Assembly: GCF_036492425.1 (NCBI RefSeq)
Contig: NZ_AP025295.1
Span: 124,001-188,000 of the forward strand
Source: Persicobacter psychrovividus
Lineage (GTDB): Bacteria > Bacteroidota > Bacteroidia > Cytophagales > Cyclobacteriaceae
Direction: 5' to 3'
DNA length: 64,000 bases
Under the pieces are notes generated by a model, which saw only the letters and a list, made by a program, of their open reading frames with translations, did no database searches and was not told the origin of the DNA. Positions 53,919 through 63,447 of the stretch are shown one piece after another. The number at the start of each line of letters is the position of its first letter. Within the stretch, counting starts at the first letter, position 1. Both the position numbers and the translations under genes were made by a program.

Positions 53919-55076
53919 TTAATTCTGAACCAAACGGATACCTGTAAACTGCCATGAGAGTTCAGGATGAAAGAAATTACGATAAGTTGGCCTGCTATGA
54001 TCTGGCGAAGTAGCGACTGAAGCCCCCCGAAGAACCATCTGACTAACCATAAATTTACCGTTATATTCTCCTACGGCTCCTTCAGCTTTTTGATACTTAG
54101 GATAGGGTAAATAAGCAGACTGTGTCCATTCCCAACGGCTTCCCCAAGACAATTGCCCTGAAGCGACTTCCCATTCAAATTCAGTAGGCAATCGCATACC
54201 TTTCCATTGTGCAAATGCATAAGCTTCATAATAATTGATATGCGCCAACTGTGCATGAGGGTCCAGATCCATCAGTCCGCCCAAAGTAAACTGCTTCCAA
54301 TGCCCCTCTTCTTTACGCCAATACATCGGGTGTTCCAGTTGATTGCTCTTCAGCCAGTCCCAACCCTGAGCGTGCCACAGATCGTGTTTTTCATACCCAC
54401 CATCTTCAATAAATTCGAGGTATTCCTGATTGGTCACCAGGCCTTTTGCAATACTGAAGGCAGGTAGAAAAACTTTGTGTCGTCCTTTTTCATTATCGAA
54501 ACAAAATCCCTCTCCTTCAAAACCTATATCATACAGCCCTTCCCGAATTTCCAAAAATCCCTGATCACTGTTGTAATCATTCACCAATTCGGCGTCCTCT
54601 TCATAAACAGGGACCATCGGGTTAAGATTTAAGGTATATTTTATATCTGTATAGAGTAATTCTTGATGTTGCTGCTCGTGTTGTAGGCCTAAAATCACAA
54701 GATCCTTCACCTCTTTCGGAAAAAAAGAAATCCCTTCAATCAGCCATTCCATTCGCTCATCGACATAACGACGATAAGCCAGGACGTCCGAAACGGTTGG
54801 GCGAGACATCCAGCCACGCTGAGGCCTTTCTACCCGATCGCCGATGGTTTCATAATAGGAGTTAAATACATAGGCGTATTTCGGATTATACCTGCTGAAC
54901 TCTTTAGAGTGTACCGCAAGCACCATTTCTTCGAAAAACCAAGTGGTATGCCCCAGGTGCCATTTGGGTGGGCTGACATCAACAGAGGGTTGAGGGATAT
55001 AATCTTCAATGGCTAAAGGAGAGCATATCATCAATGAACGAGCACGGACATCTCGATAATAACTGAGTAAATTCAC
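53919..55076 (-). CDS. egtB: Ergothioneine biosynthesis iron enzyme EgtB
   Basis: 385 residues. The N-terminal DinB-like domain has the iron-binding histidines: WHLGHTTWFFEE (H43) and QHEQQHQELLYTDIKY (H133 and H137). The C-terminal part is a formylglycine-generating-enzyme-like (FGE) fold with RLPTEFEWEVAS, LSWGSRWEWTQS, MVLRGASVATSPDHSRPTYRNFF and FTGIRLV. It joins hercynine to a thiol (gamma-glutamylcysteine or cysteine) to form the sulfoxide. The C-S lyase EgtE and an EgtA/EgtC pair were not seen here, so the thiol donor is open. Transcribed before egtD in the same operon. Confidence 0.92.
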   Translation of the reverse strand: MNLLSYYRDVRARSLMICSPLAIEDYIPQPSVDVSPPKWHLGHTTWFFEEMVLAVHSKEFSRYNPKYAYVFNSYYETIGDRVERPQRGWMSRPTVSDVLAYRRYVDERMEWLIEGISFFPKEVKDLVILGLQHEQQHQELLYTDIKYTLNLNPMVPVYEEDAELVNDYNSDQGFLEIREGLYDIGFEGEGFCFDNEKGRHKVFLPAFSIAKGLVTNQEYLEFIEDGGYEKHDLWHAQGWDWLKSNQLEHPMYWRKEEGHWKQFTLGGLMDLDPHAQLAHINYYEAYAFAQWKGMRLPTEFEWEVASGQLSWGSRWEWTQSAYLPYPKYQKAEGAVGEYNGKFMVSQMVLRGASVATSPDHSRPTYRNFFHPELSWQFTGIRLVQN

Positions 55077-55180
55077 AAGTTTCGGGTTGAGTAATGAGTA
55101 TTTTCTCAGATAAATTAGAATATATTTTATACTTAATCAAATCTATTTGAATATTATCCGCCATGAGGCAACCATAACGA

Positions 55181-55217
55181 AAAAAAAGCGCCATAATTAA
55201 AAAATTACAGCGCTTTT
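55181..55217 (-). terminator. Terminator after the DUF4197 gene
   Basis: AAAAGCGC pairs with GCGCTTTT, with TAATT/AATTA inside; on the minus strand a T-run follows. Confidence 0.75.
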
Positions 55218-55293
55218 CAATGCCCAAACCCAACAATATCTTCTCGATTTATTTGGTCATTCAACCATCCCAAAGAGGATCAAAGACCAATAT

Positions 55294-56001
55294 TTATTTT
55301 GATGTGCTCAAAAGTTGGGTAAGTAAATCACTTCCGTATTTGGTAGGGTTTGCCCGGATTTTTTTTTCCCGCTGCTCGATTTTTACGAACAAGCCATCGA
55401 GGGCTTTCTCTGTAACATAATCAGGCAGGTTATCAGCTTCAAGCTTTCCTCCGATGAACGGAATCGCATTATAAGTCGATGCAAATAATGTGTACAACTC
55501 ATTGGTCGATTTACCCGCTAATATTGCTTTATCAAGCTGCTCATTGATCGGTGCATGGTATTCACTTTTCAACTCATCATAAGCTTGTCTTTTGAGGTAT
55601 TCTGTGGCCTCATTACCATTTGAACCAAGCAAAATTGCATATGCATCCTGATAACTCATCTCCCGAATGGCCTTCTTAAATAAGGCTTCCGCCTTGTCGG
55701 TTGCGGCTTCTGCACTGCGATTAATACCCGTTTCTATATCGTCTACATATTTACCAATCACCGCTTTAACCGCATCATTTTCCAGTACAGCCCGTGCTTC
55801 GGCAGGGAGCGGGATTTTCGCATCCTCATCGAGCAAATAGCCATTCTTTACACCTAAAGCGGCAACAGCATGTTCCGTCCCCAAATCCAACATTTGAGAA
55901 AGGGCCTTATCTACTTCCCCCGAACTCAGCGACTGCACCACACTACATGATGAAATTATAAAGGCCAGTGCCAATGATAAAAACGCAATTCTGTTTTTCA
56001 T
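55294..56001 (-). CDS. DUF4197 domain lipoprotein
   Basis: 235 residues. A lipoprotein signal ends IISSCSVV (lipid Cys at about residue 19). The mature part is helical and matches DUF4197: LSSGEVDKALSQMLDLGTEHAVAALGVKNGYLLDEDAKIPLP (in parts), MSYQDAYAILLGSNGNEATEYLKRQAYDEL, and DYVTEKALDGLFVKIEQREKKIRANP. The family is widespread in Bacteroidota and Proteobacteria as envelope proteins of unknown function. It is between egtB (downstream) and the GAF-PAS gene (upstream) on the same strand. Confidence 0.88.
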   Translation of the reverse strand: MKNRIAFLSLALAFIISSCSVVQSLSSGEVDKALSQMLDLGTEHAVAALGVKNGYLLDEDAKIPLPAEARAVLENDAVKAVIGKYVDDIETGINRSAEAATDKAEALFKKAIREMSYQDAYAILLGSNGNEATEYLKRQAYDELKSEYHAPINEQLDKAILAGKSTNELYTLFASTYNAIPFIGGKLEADNLPDYVTEKALDGLFVKIEQREKKIRANPTKYGSDLLTQLLSTSK

Positions 56002-56093
56002 ATTATTCTTTTAAATGATCTCGCTACTCTAAATCGATCGTGATATGACGAGAAAGGTTTAAATCTTATCGGCAAATTGCCCACTTGATTCAA

Positions 56094-57668
56094 TTACTCT
56101 TTGATTTCAGTCAAGGCCTCTTTTAGCTGATCATTCTCACGCTTTAGTCGCTCCTGCTCAGTTACATCAAACTGAATTCCCAAAAGCCCTACCTGATCTA
56201 AAGTATCCACATACAATGGCATTTTTGTCGTATGAAGGTACTTGTCTTGTCCGCCTGAAATTTTATCCATTTCTTTTTGGAGGTAATCACGCTTACCAGT
56301 TTTAATGATCTCTTTTTCCTCATTGACCATAGGTGTGCCGTCAGCTACCCCGAAAAAGTCGATATCGCTTTTACCCAGAATTTTTGATTCGTCACCACCC
56401 ATTACTTCAAGCGTACGATCATTGACCAATACCATACGACAATCAGCGTCTTTTAAGAAAACTTTATTAGGAAGGCTATCAAGGATACGTCTGTAAAGTT
56501 TGGTCGTCTTCTCAAATTTTTCACGTTCAATATTCAAAACCTCTTCTTTCTCCTTACGCAAACGTTCCATGTTTTCTTGCGTTGCTGAAAGTTCTTCAAG
56601 GTTCTGTCTCAGTTCTTCTTCCTGCTGACGGGTTTCATGTTCACTTTCCTGCAATCTCTCGAGCATGTCTTTGGTTTCGACACTCGTGCGCCAAGAGGAA
56701 ATAGCTGCCGCAACGTTGTTTCCTATTCTATCAAGGAACCCAAGGTGAAAAGGCTGAAGCACTTCAAAAGAGGCCAATTCTAAAATCCCCTGTACCTCTT
56801 CTCCGTAGATCAGTGGAATGATGACCACACAACGCGGGGCACTATCGCCCAATCCAGAACGAATATTCAAATAATGGTCAGGAACATCGGTCAAGAATAT
56901 AGGAGCCTTTTCTAAATAAGCCTGTCCTACAAGCCCCTCGCCAATCTCAATGGATTTATCAATATATTTTTTACGGTCATAAGCATAACAGCCCACCATT
57001 TTAAGCATCATGTTCCCTTCAGGCTGCTGATCAGTGATGTAAACTGCCCCCTGAGTTGCACCGATATATTTTACCAAATTGGATAAAAACTGATCAAAGG
57101 CACTCGCGTTTTCCCCCTGATTAATTTCCCTAAGCAGGCCAGTAAATTGAGCCAGCCCCTCGTTGGTCCAGTTGCGCTTTTCTTCATCTTCAGCTACCGT
57201 TTGTAACCTGTCGCGAAGTGCCAGCAAACTCTTACCCAACTGATCATTTTCATTCAACAATTCAAAGTCGAGATCGTTATTTTTCACTTGCTTATCCCCG
57301 AGCTGCTCCACAAAAGCAGTGGCTTTAAATAAATAGTTACTGAAAACATGCAGTTTTGAGCGATAAGGTGTGCTCCAGTTTTTCTTGTTGGATTTCTTGA
57401 CCTTCCCCCAATGCCCATCAAAAAGCATTTCCAGGCCAACGAGAATTGCGCCGATCTGCTTACCGACCATTTTGGTAAAATAGAAGATAATCCAAGCGGC
57501 AACGATGTAATAAACACCAAGAATCCCGTAGAATATATTTTTAAATAGAAGAACCTGCGGGGTATTTTCTGTGAGTGTTAACTGTAAAGTAACAAGCAAC
57601 AGCAGTGGAAAAGTGACCACAATAGAAATGACAGAAACTGCCAAGGGATGAGAGAAAAATTTTTTCAT
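56094..57668 (-). CDS. GAF-PAS sensor protein without kinase domain
   Basis: 524 residues. Two membrane segments (about 11-31 and 44-66), then a linker, a GAF domain (about 185-335, with AVYITDQQPEGNMMLKMVGCYAYDRKKYIDKSIEIGEGLVGQAYLEKAPIFLTDVP in parts), a coiled coil (335-395), and a PAS domain (about 395-510, LPNKVFLKDADCRMVLVN, GKSDIDFFG). It ends in a short helix (LKRENDQLKEALTEIKE) with no histidine kinase, GGDEF or effector domain. Signal output must go through another protein. It lies upstream of the DUF4197 gene. Confidence 0.85.
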   Translation of the reverse strand: MKKFFSHPLAVSVISIVVTFPLLLLVTLQLTLTENTPQVLLFKNIFYGILGVYYIVAAWIIFYFTKMVGKQIGAILVGLEMLFDGHWGKVKKSNKKNWSTPYRSKLHVFSNYLFKATAFVEQLGDKQVKNNDLDFELLNENDQLGKSLLALRDRLQTVAEDEEKRNWTNEGLAQFTGLLREINQGENASAFDQFLSNLVKYIGATQGAVYITDQQPEGNMMLKMVGCYAYDRKKYIDKSIEIGEGLVGQAYLEKAPIFLTDVPDHYLNIRSGLGDSAPRCVVIIPLIYGEEVQGILELASFEVLQPFHLGFLDRIGNNVAAAISSWRTSVETKDMLERLQESEHETRQQEEELRQNLEELSATQENMERLRKEKEEVLNIEREKFEKTTKLYRRILDSLPNKVFLKDADCRMVLVNDRTLEVMGGDESKILGKSDIDFFGVADGTPMVNEEKEIIKTGKRDYLQKEMDKISGGQDKYLHTTKMPLYVDTLDQVGLLGIQFDVTEQERLKRENDQLKEALTEIKE

Positions 57669-57835
57669 GTTGGGTAAAATAAGATCAAGTTAAAAAAATT
57701 AAGACCTGATAATTCATCGCAATTTAATAAGAGTGATTACAATCTTCAATCATCTTATCAATATTCATGTTATTTAAACTAAAAAAATATTGATAATTAA
57801 TGAAGCGTAATGGAACTATTTTAATTCAATCCGCC

Positions 57836-59161
57836 TCAAATATCTTCAATATTCCTTTTCAAGATCGGAATTGCTCTCCCCAACAACAGCCATTGCAATA
57901 ACCCACGTGCTCCCATATAAAATATCATTGCAAACCATAAGCCATGAACAGGAAACCAAGGTCGGACAGAGAAATAAATAGGAAAGAAGACCACGAATGC
58001 CGCAAGAAAGCTCGTGTTTCGCATCCATTTTGAAGCGGTGGCACCGATATATATGCCGTCCCATAAATAAGAGGCAAAGGCCACCACGGGCAAAATGGCA
58101 AGCCAGGGTAAAAATGCACTTGCCTCGTCAAGAATTGTTTGCTGATCAGTTAATAAGTGTAAAATATTCTGGCCGAAAAAGCCATAAACAACACAAAAGG
58201 CAATAGAGATACTGCCTCCCCAGAGGAACAGCCGTTGAATCAATCGTCGAAGTTCCGTATAGGCTTTCGCTCCTATCAATTCCCCGACCAAGGCTTCTGC
58301 GGCATAGGCAAATCCGTCTATCAGGTAAGAAAAGAACATCAGAAACTGCATTAACAGGGTATTCATTGCCAAAATATCGGCACCAAGACCAGCAGATGCA
58401 GATGTGAAATAGTTAAAAACCAGCAATAGGCATATGGTGCGGATAAAGATGTCACGGTTCACCGTAAAGAAGCGCAGCAAATCAGCGCTATTGAAAATCG
58501 CCCGCAAATTGAAGTGAATCCTAAGCCATTTATATTTATATAATATATAGAAGAGCATGGAAAGAAAACCTACATATTGCGCTACGAGGGTGCCCGCTGC
58601 GGCACCAACTACATTCAGCTGATATTTGTAGATCAACAAATAGGACAGCGCAACATTCAAGCAATTGATTAACAGAGTGATAAACATTGGCAGGCGCGCA
58701 TTCTGAATCCCGATGGACCAACCCATTAATGCATACAGCCCTATCGTTGCAGGGGCAGCCCAAATCCTGACCGAAAAATATCGGACCGCCTCTGCTTTCA
58801 AACTTTCTGACCCTTCTACAAGCCAAAAGCCCAGATGACTAATTCCCGATTGAAATACAATACAGACCAGGCCTATGGACAATCCGATAATTGTCGCTCG
58901 AAAAAAGAGATTCGTCAGCAGGTTTTCATCTTGCTCACCAAAAGCCTGAGCCACCATGCCTGTGGTACCCATACGCAGGAAGCCAAAAGACCAGTACAAA
59001 AAATTAAATATCACACTTGCCAGTGCCATCGCACCCAGAAATAATGGACTTTTTAAATGTCCCAATAGTGCCATGTCTACCATCCCAAGAATTGGAACAC
59101 TAATATTACTGATGATATTGGGCACGGCCAACCTTAAAATTTTGTTATTCACATTAACCAT
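57836..59161 (-). CDS. MATE family efflux transporter
   Basis: 441 residues from the ATG at 59161, which is the start of the conserved N-terminus (MVNVNNKILRLAVPNIISN). About twelve membrane segments in two halves; each half shows the MATE pattern (VDMALLGHLKSP, GTTGMVAQAFGEQD; and FAYAAEALVGELIGAK). It is in the DinF branch, exporting cationic compounds with proton or sodium counterflow. No regulator is adjacent. Confidence 0.9.
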   Translation of the reverse strand: MVNVNNKILRLAVPNIISNISVPILGMVDMALLGHLKSPLFLGAMALASVIFNFLYWSFGFLRMGTTGMVAQAFGEQDENLLTNLFFRATIIGLSIGLVCIVFQSGISHLGFWLVEGSESLKAEAVRYFSVRIWAAPATIGLYALMGWSIGIQNARLPMFITLLINCLNVALSYLLIYKYQLNVVGAAAGTLVAQYVGFLSMLFYILYKYKWLRIHFNLRAIFNSADLLRFFTVNRDIFIRTICLLLVFNYFTSASAGLGADILAMNTLLMQFLMFFSYLIDGFAYAAEALVGELIGAKAYTELRRLIQRLFLWGGSISIAFCVVYGFFGQNILHLLTDQQTILDEASAFLPWLAILPVVAFASYLWDGIYIGATASKWMRNTSFLAAFVVFFPIYFSVRPWFPVHGLWFAMIFYMGARGLLQWLLLGRAIPILKRNIEDI

Positions 59162-59714
59162 CCTGCAAGTTAGCAATTACTCCTGAAGAAGAGCGTACCC
59201 TTCAGATGATCTTAAAAAAATACAGAATAATACCGCTCTCTTATCAGTCGCCTAAACCGCCACAATAGCACCGCCTCACCCAAGGGTAATTTTTGACCCT
59301 CATTTTTAATTTTTTTATGAATTTTTACGAATTCAGGTTAAAATTTTACCCTTACAATGAAAAAGTACATGATATTTTATCATTTATTTCATCACAACAT
59401 CAACTTAAATAAAAATTATTATACTAATTATTGTTTTTATTATGTCTAAAATTTGCAATAATATCAATATGAGGCATCGAAAAATGACTAATTGAAAAAA
59501 AACCAACGCAAATATTGCCATATTATTAATCAGAACAGAGTATCCCTGATCACTTTCACAATAATTACATAAATGAAGTGCAATTTTTTAAAAACTATAA
59601 TTTCTACTACATTGTGATAGTCAAAAGAATATATCGTCAATTTACAGCGCAACCGATGATTATTCTTTGTTTAACCAAACATTTAGAAACTTATACTCTT
59701 TAACCAATCTATTT
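59162..59714. other. Gene-less AT-rich region upstream of amt
   Basis: About 550 bases with no supported gene. It contains an AGGGT...ACCCT hairpin followed by a T-rich stretch near 59282-59312 and several long AT-runs; the promoter and leader of the ammonium transporter are presumably here. Confidence 0.4.
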
Positions 59715-61073
59715 ATGATTACTATTACAGCAGCTGACAGCCTGTTGGCATTAGCTCCATCAGCCATTGAGACATTGGCCCCGAGCACAGTAGCAGAGAG
59801 TGCCTCTGCAGCAGAAGCACTAACCGCTTTAAAAACACAAGTTGATTCCAACGCGCTAACCGCAAATAATGTATGGATGATGCTGGCAACCGCCCTTGTA
59901 TTTATTATGCACCTGGGTTTTGCAGGTGTTGAGGCAGGTTTCACCCAAGCGAAAAACACGGTAAACATTCTTTTCAAGAATACCCTTACCCCAGCAATTG
60001 GTTTGCTTAGTTATGCCATTGTCGGTTTTATGATCATGTATCCATCGGAGTGGATTTTTGATGGTATTTTCGGTATCGGCTTTGGGCTTACACCTCCAGT
60101 AGATGCAGAAGGCGCGCTTAACCTTGGTTACAACACAGGTTATACTTACTGGACAGACTTTTTATTCCAGGGCATGTTTGCCGCTACAACAGCGACCATC
60201 GTTTCAGGTGCAGTAGCTGAAAGAATTAAGATTTCGAGTTACCTGATTTTCACTGCCATTTACGTTTCTTTCATCTATCCATTGATCGGATCATGGCATT
60301 GGGGTGGTGGATTCTTGGCTGAATTAGGATTCTATGATTTCGCTGGATCTACATTGGTACACTCTGTTGGTGGATGGGCTGCATTGGCAGGAATCATCAT
60401 TTTAGGACCACGTATCGGAAAATATGGTAAAAATGGTGAGATCAACGATTTCCCAGGTTCTTCAGTGCCATTAGCTGTAATTGGTGTATTCTTATTATGG
60501 TTGGGATGGTTCGGCTTTAACGGTGGTTCTGTACTTTCAGCAGACCCAGCAACGACTTCCCTTGTATTGGTAACCACTTCTCTTGCAGCTTGTGCAGGTG
60601 CGGTATCTGGAATTTTGACTGCCAACTTTGTATTCAAACGCCTTGACCTTGGAATGGGATTGAACGGTATTCTTGCAGGTTTGGTAGGAATTACAGCTGG
60701 CGCGGATTTAATGAGCCCATTAGAAGCTATTATCATTGGATTGATTTCAGGAGCATTGGTAGTAATGGCCGCTGTAGCCTTAGACAGACTAAAATTAGAT
60801 GACTGTGTGGGAGCAGTAGCTGTTCACTTGGCTTGTGGTATATTCGGCACGTTAGCTGTAGGAATGTTTGGAGCAAAAGCAGGTTTAGAGCAGTTCCAGC
60901 ACCAATTAGTAGGTGTAGCTGTGGCAGGTGCCGTAGCCTTCGGTTCATCATTCACCATTTTCAAGGTATTGGATCTTATTTGGGGAATTAGAGTATCTGC
61001 GGAACACGAAAAAGCAGGTATGGATAGCCACGAGCATGGTATCAGAGGATATACTATCGTTTACGATGAATAA
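59715..61073 (+). CDS. amt: Ammonium transporter
   Basis: 452 residues from the ATG at 59715 (frame open to 59667). Eleven membrane segments of the Amt/Mep/Rh fold. Key features: FAGVEAGFTQAKNTVNIL near the start of helix 1, YWTDFLFQGMFAATTATIVSGAVAER, GSWHWGGGFLAELGFYDFAG (in parts), HSVGGWAALAG with the first pore histidine, and VAVHLACGIFGTLAVG with the second. It conducts ammonium across the inner membrane. The predicted N-terminal 40 residues are longer than usual. No PII (glnK) gene is adjacent. A beta-barrel outer-membrane gene follows. Confidence 0.93.
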   Translation: MITITAADSLLALAPSAIETLAPSTVAESASAAEALTALKTQVDSNALTANNVWMMLATALVFIMHLGFAGVEAGFTQAKNTVNILFKNTLTPAIGLLSYAIVGFMIMYPSEWIFDGIFGIGFGLTPPVDAEGALNLGYNTGYTYWTDFLFQGMFAATTATIVSGAVAERIKISSYLIFTAIYVSFIYPLIGSWHWGGGFLAELGFYDFAGSTLVHSVGGWAALAGIIILGPRIGKYGKNGEINDFPGSSVPLAVIGVFLLWLGWFGFNGGSVLSADPATTSLVLVTTSLAACAGAVSGILTANFVFKRLDLGMGLNGILAGLVGITAGADLMSPLEAIIIGLISGALVVMAAVALDRLKLDDCVGAVAVHLACGIFGTLAVGMFGAKAGLEQFQHQLVGVAVAGAVAFGSSFTIFKVLDLIWGIRVSAEHEKAGMDSHEHGIRGYTIVYDE

Positions 61074-61078
61074 AAACT

Positions 61079-61115
61079 AAAAAAAAGGCAGGGAGTACGC
61101 CAATACTCCCTGCTT
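61079..61115. terminator. Hairpin after amt
   Basis: GCAGGGAGTA pairs with TACTCCCTGC-type arm ATACTCCCTGC. The U-run is on the minus strand; on the plus strand only TT follows, so it may slow rather than stop amt transcription. Confidence 0.45.
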
Positions 61116-61225
61116 AAAATAACATCATTCAATCTTCACAATGAATGATAAACTTCCTATGGAATCTCATCGCCAAACGAGTATTTCCAACCTTTCACAA
61201 TCGAAAATTCTAAACCAATAGAAGT

Positions 61226-62383
61226 ATGAAACTTCAATTTACAAAAATATCCCTTTTTGTCCTATCACTATGTCTATTTGGGACAACATTAAGCTTTGGA
61301 GCAGAAAATAATGATGAGCCAACAGCTGAAAATGAAGAAGCAAAAGAGGAATCAGCAGTGCCAGAAGAAAAAAGTCCATTAGAAATTTCTGGTTTTATAG
61401 ATACTTATTACCGCTACTCAAATGTTAAGGAATCCCTGACTTCATTTGCAGATGGTAACAACTCCTTCTCTTTGGGAATGGCTAACATCGTATTCTCTAA
61501 GCAAGTAGGGAATGTAGGTTTCGTAGCCGATTTAGCCGTAGGACCTCGTGCGATTCAAGCCAACGGCCAGGCGATTGAGACAGATGACGGTACTATTGTC
61601 GATAATAACCTTTCTATCATCAAACAATTATATGTTACTTGGGCTGCTACTGAAAAACTGACCTTCACAATGGGTAATTTTTCTACGCATGTGGGTTATG
61701 AGCTTATCGATGCTAATGGTAACTACAACTACTCTACTTCATACCTTTTCTCTAATGGTCCATTTTACCATACAGGTGTGAAAGCGGATTATGCATTCTC
61801 TGACAAATTTGCGGTAATGGCAGGAATCTTCAATGAAACTGACACCAAATTTGCTTCTATCAATCCAAAATATTTTGGTGGTCAGATCTTCTTCGCTCCT
61901 GTTGAAGGGTGGGATGTATATTTGAACTATATCGGTGGATCAGCAGATGGTGATTTAGTATTCACTCAGGAATTTGATATCACAACTACATATACAGTAA
62001 ATGATGATTTCCTAATTGGTTTTAACGGTGCGATTGCCCCTACAACTATTAAGGACGAAGCCGGAGATATTACTGACCAGTTCAGTGGTGCAGCCATGTA
62101 TTTAAACTATAGCCTTTCTGAGAAATTTGGTTTAGGCTTCAGAGGAGAATACTTCGCAACTTCCGTAAAACAAGAAAATTTTGACGGTAGCACTAAAATC
62201 AATGCCACAGCATTGACCCTTTCAGGAAATTATAATATCGGACCACTTCGTTTGATTCCAGAAATCAGATACGATGTATTGTCTGATAACATAGATGACA
62301 TGGACGTACAATTTACAAACTTGGATGGAACTATGCAGAATAGCGGTTTCCAAGCGATGCTAGCGGCTGTATTTAGTTTCTAA
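61226..62383 (+). CDS. Outer-membrane beta-barrel porin-like protein
   Basis: 385 residues with a signal peptide (residues 1-26) and an acidic Glu-rich linker (residues ~28-50), then alternating beta strands to the end with a terminal phenylalanine (AAVFSF), as in outer membrane barrels. ISGFIDTYYRYSNVKESL (55-72) and LYVTWAATEKLTFTMGNFSTHVGYELIDA (about 130-158) are typical of the Bacteroidota beta-barrel porins that often follow amt. It is likely an outer-membrane channel working with ammonium uptake. It may be in one transcript with amt. Confidence 0.85.
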   Translation: MKLQFTKISLFVLSLCLFGTTLSFGAENNDEPTAENEEAKEESAVPEEKSPLEISGFIDTYYRYSNVKESLTSFADGNNSFSLGMANIVFSKQVGNVGFVADLAVGPRAIQANGQAIETDDGTIVDNNLSIIKQLYVTWAATEKLTFTMGNFSTHVGYELIDANGNYNYSTSYLFSNGPFYHTGVKADYAFSDKFAVMAGIFNETDTKFASINPKYFGGQIFFAPVEGWDVYLNYIGGSADGDLVFTQEFDITTTYTVNDDFLIGFNGAIAPTTIKDEAGDITDQFSGAAMYLNYSLSEKFGLGFRGEYFATSVKQENFDGSTKINATALTLSGNYNIGPLRLIPEIRYDVLSDNIDDMDVQFTNLDGTMQNSGFQAMLAAVFSF

Positions 62384-62412
62384 ATAAGACTCTGATTCAT
62401 TTCAGGGTTGTG

Positions 62413-62441
62413 GCACCCTCTCTCCGAGAGGGTGTTTTTTT
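62413..62441 (+). terminator. Terminator after the porin-like gene
   Basis: CACCCTCTC pairs with GAGAGGGTG around TCC and is followed by a run of seven T. Confidence 0.9.
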
Positions 62442-62526
62442 GTGTTAAAATCATGGGGTCAAACCGTTCGCCTCCCAATACTGGGAAGCAGAAAAAGGGA
62501 ATTTCAATTAAAAAAAACCTGATTGA

Positions 62527-63366
62527 TCAACTGATCCAATAGCCTAATAATCGCCTTGAATACCCCTCAACAATATATCTGGGCAAATATTTTTTAGGAC
62601 AATGCCTCAAGGTAAAACGGGTAAAATTCCGCAGATTCCCTCCTCCCCTTATGCCGAAAAGGTGATCCCAATAGGCTGAAAACGTTTTTCTTTTACGGAG
62701 CGCCTGGTCTCCAGAAGCCTCAGGATAAGTGAGTAAAGGTGCATCGTAATTACAATAGATCTTAAATCCTGCCGCATTTGCCCGATAGGTAAATTCATAA
62801 TCGGCATAATAATGGGGCAAACCCTCCTGATCAAACAAGCCAACTTTATCAAACACTTCTTTGGGAATAATAAGGCCTCGTCCAGGAAAGTGGGTCACCA
62901 GGTGCAATCCTTGCAATTGATCCGTAGGCAATTCATCAATCAACTTGGTGTTTGTATATACATTCCAATTGATTTTTTCTCCTCCGTAGTGAATTTTCCC
63001 ACTGCCATTTTCAACATTAAGTGCTCCAATAAGCGCAGAAGGCAGCTCCTCAGAAGCTTTCATCATCTTTTCGATCCATTGGGTTGGTGCAAGGGTATCA
63101 TTATTTAGGGTCATTACACGATCAGCACCCAAACGCAGTGCTTCACGGATCCCCATATTAATCGAGGCCGTCCACCATAAATCTCCATGGCCTTTCATCA
63201 CCAATACCTCAGGAAATTCATCGGCGAGCATTTCCGCCGTTCCATCCGTAGAACCGTCATCGACTATGATGGTCTTAAAATCTTTTCTTGACTGTTGTTG
63301 CAAAGAAAGTAAACATTCTTTAGTGAATTCCTTTCTATTAAATACAGGGATAACAATATATAACAT
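62527..63366 (-). CDS. Family 2 glycosyltransferase
   Basis: 279 residues. GT-A fold: IVIPVFNRKEFTKECLLSL (4-22), VDDGSTDGTAEML (36-48) with the nucleotide-binding Asp, and MTLNNDTLAP (near 85) as the DxD-like motif, then PGRGLIIPKEVFDKVGLFDQ. It adds a sugar to a lipid-linked or surface polysaccharide. It diverges from the family 4 glycosyltransferase, so both are likely at one edge of a polysaccharide locus that continues to the right. Confidence 0.92.
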   Translation of the reverse strand: MLYIVIPVFNRKEFTKECLLSLQQQSRKDFKTIIVDDGSTDGTAEMLADEFPEVLVMKGHGDLWWTASINMGIREALRLGADRVMTLNNDTLAPTQWIEKMMKASEELPSALIGALNVENGSGKIHYGGEKINWNVYTNTKLIDELPTDQLQGLHLVTHFPGRGLIIPKEVFDKVGLFDQEGLPHYYADYEFTYRANAAGFKIYCNYDAPLLTYPEASGDQALRKRKTFSAYWDHLFGIRGGGNLRNFTRFTLRHCPKKYLPRYIVEGYSRRLLGYWIS

Positions 63367-63447
63367 GGGCTGACATTTGTATTAATCAAATATATAAACC
63401 CAAATATGTTGCACTTGGTTCCTACGTTAGCCTTTTATAAATCCAAT

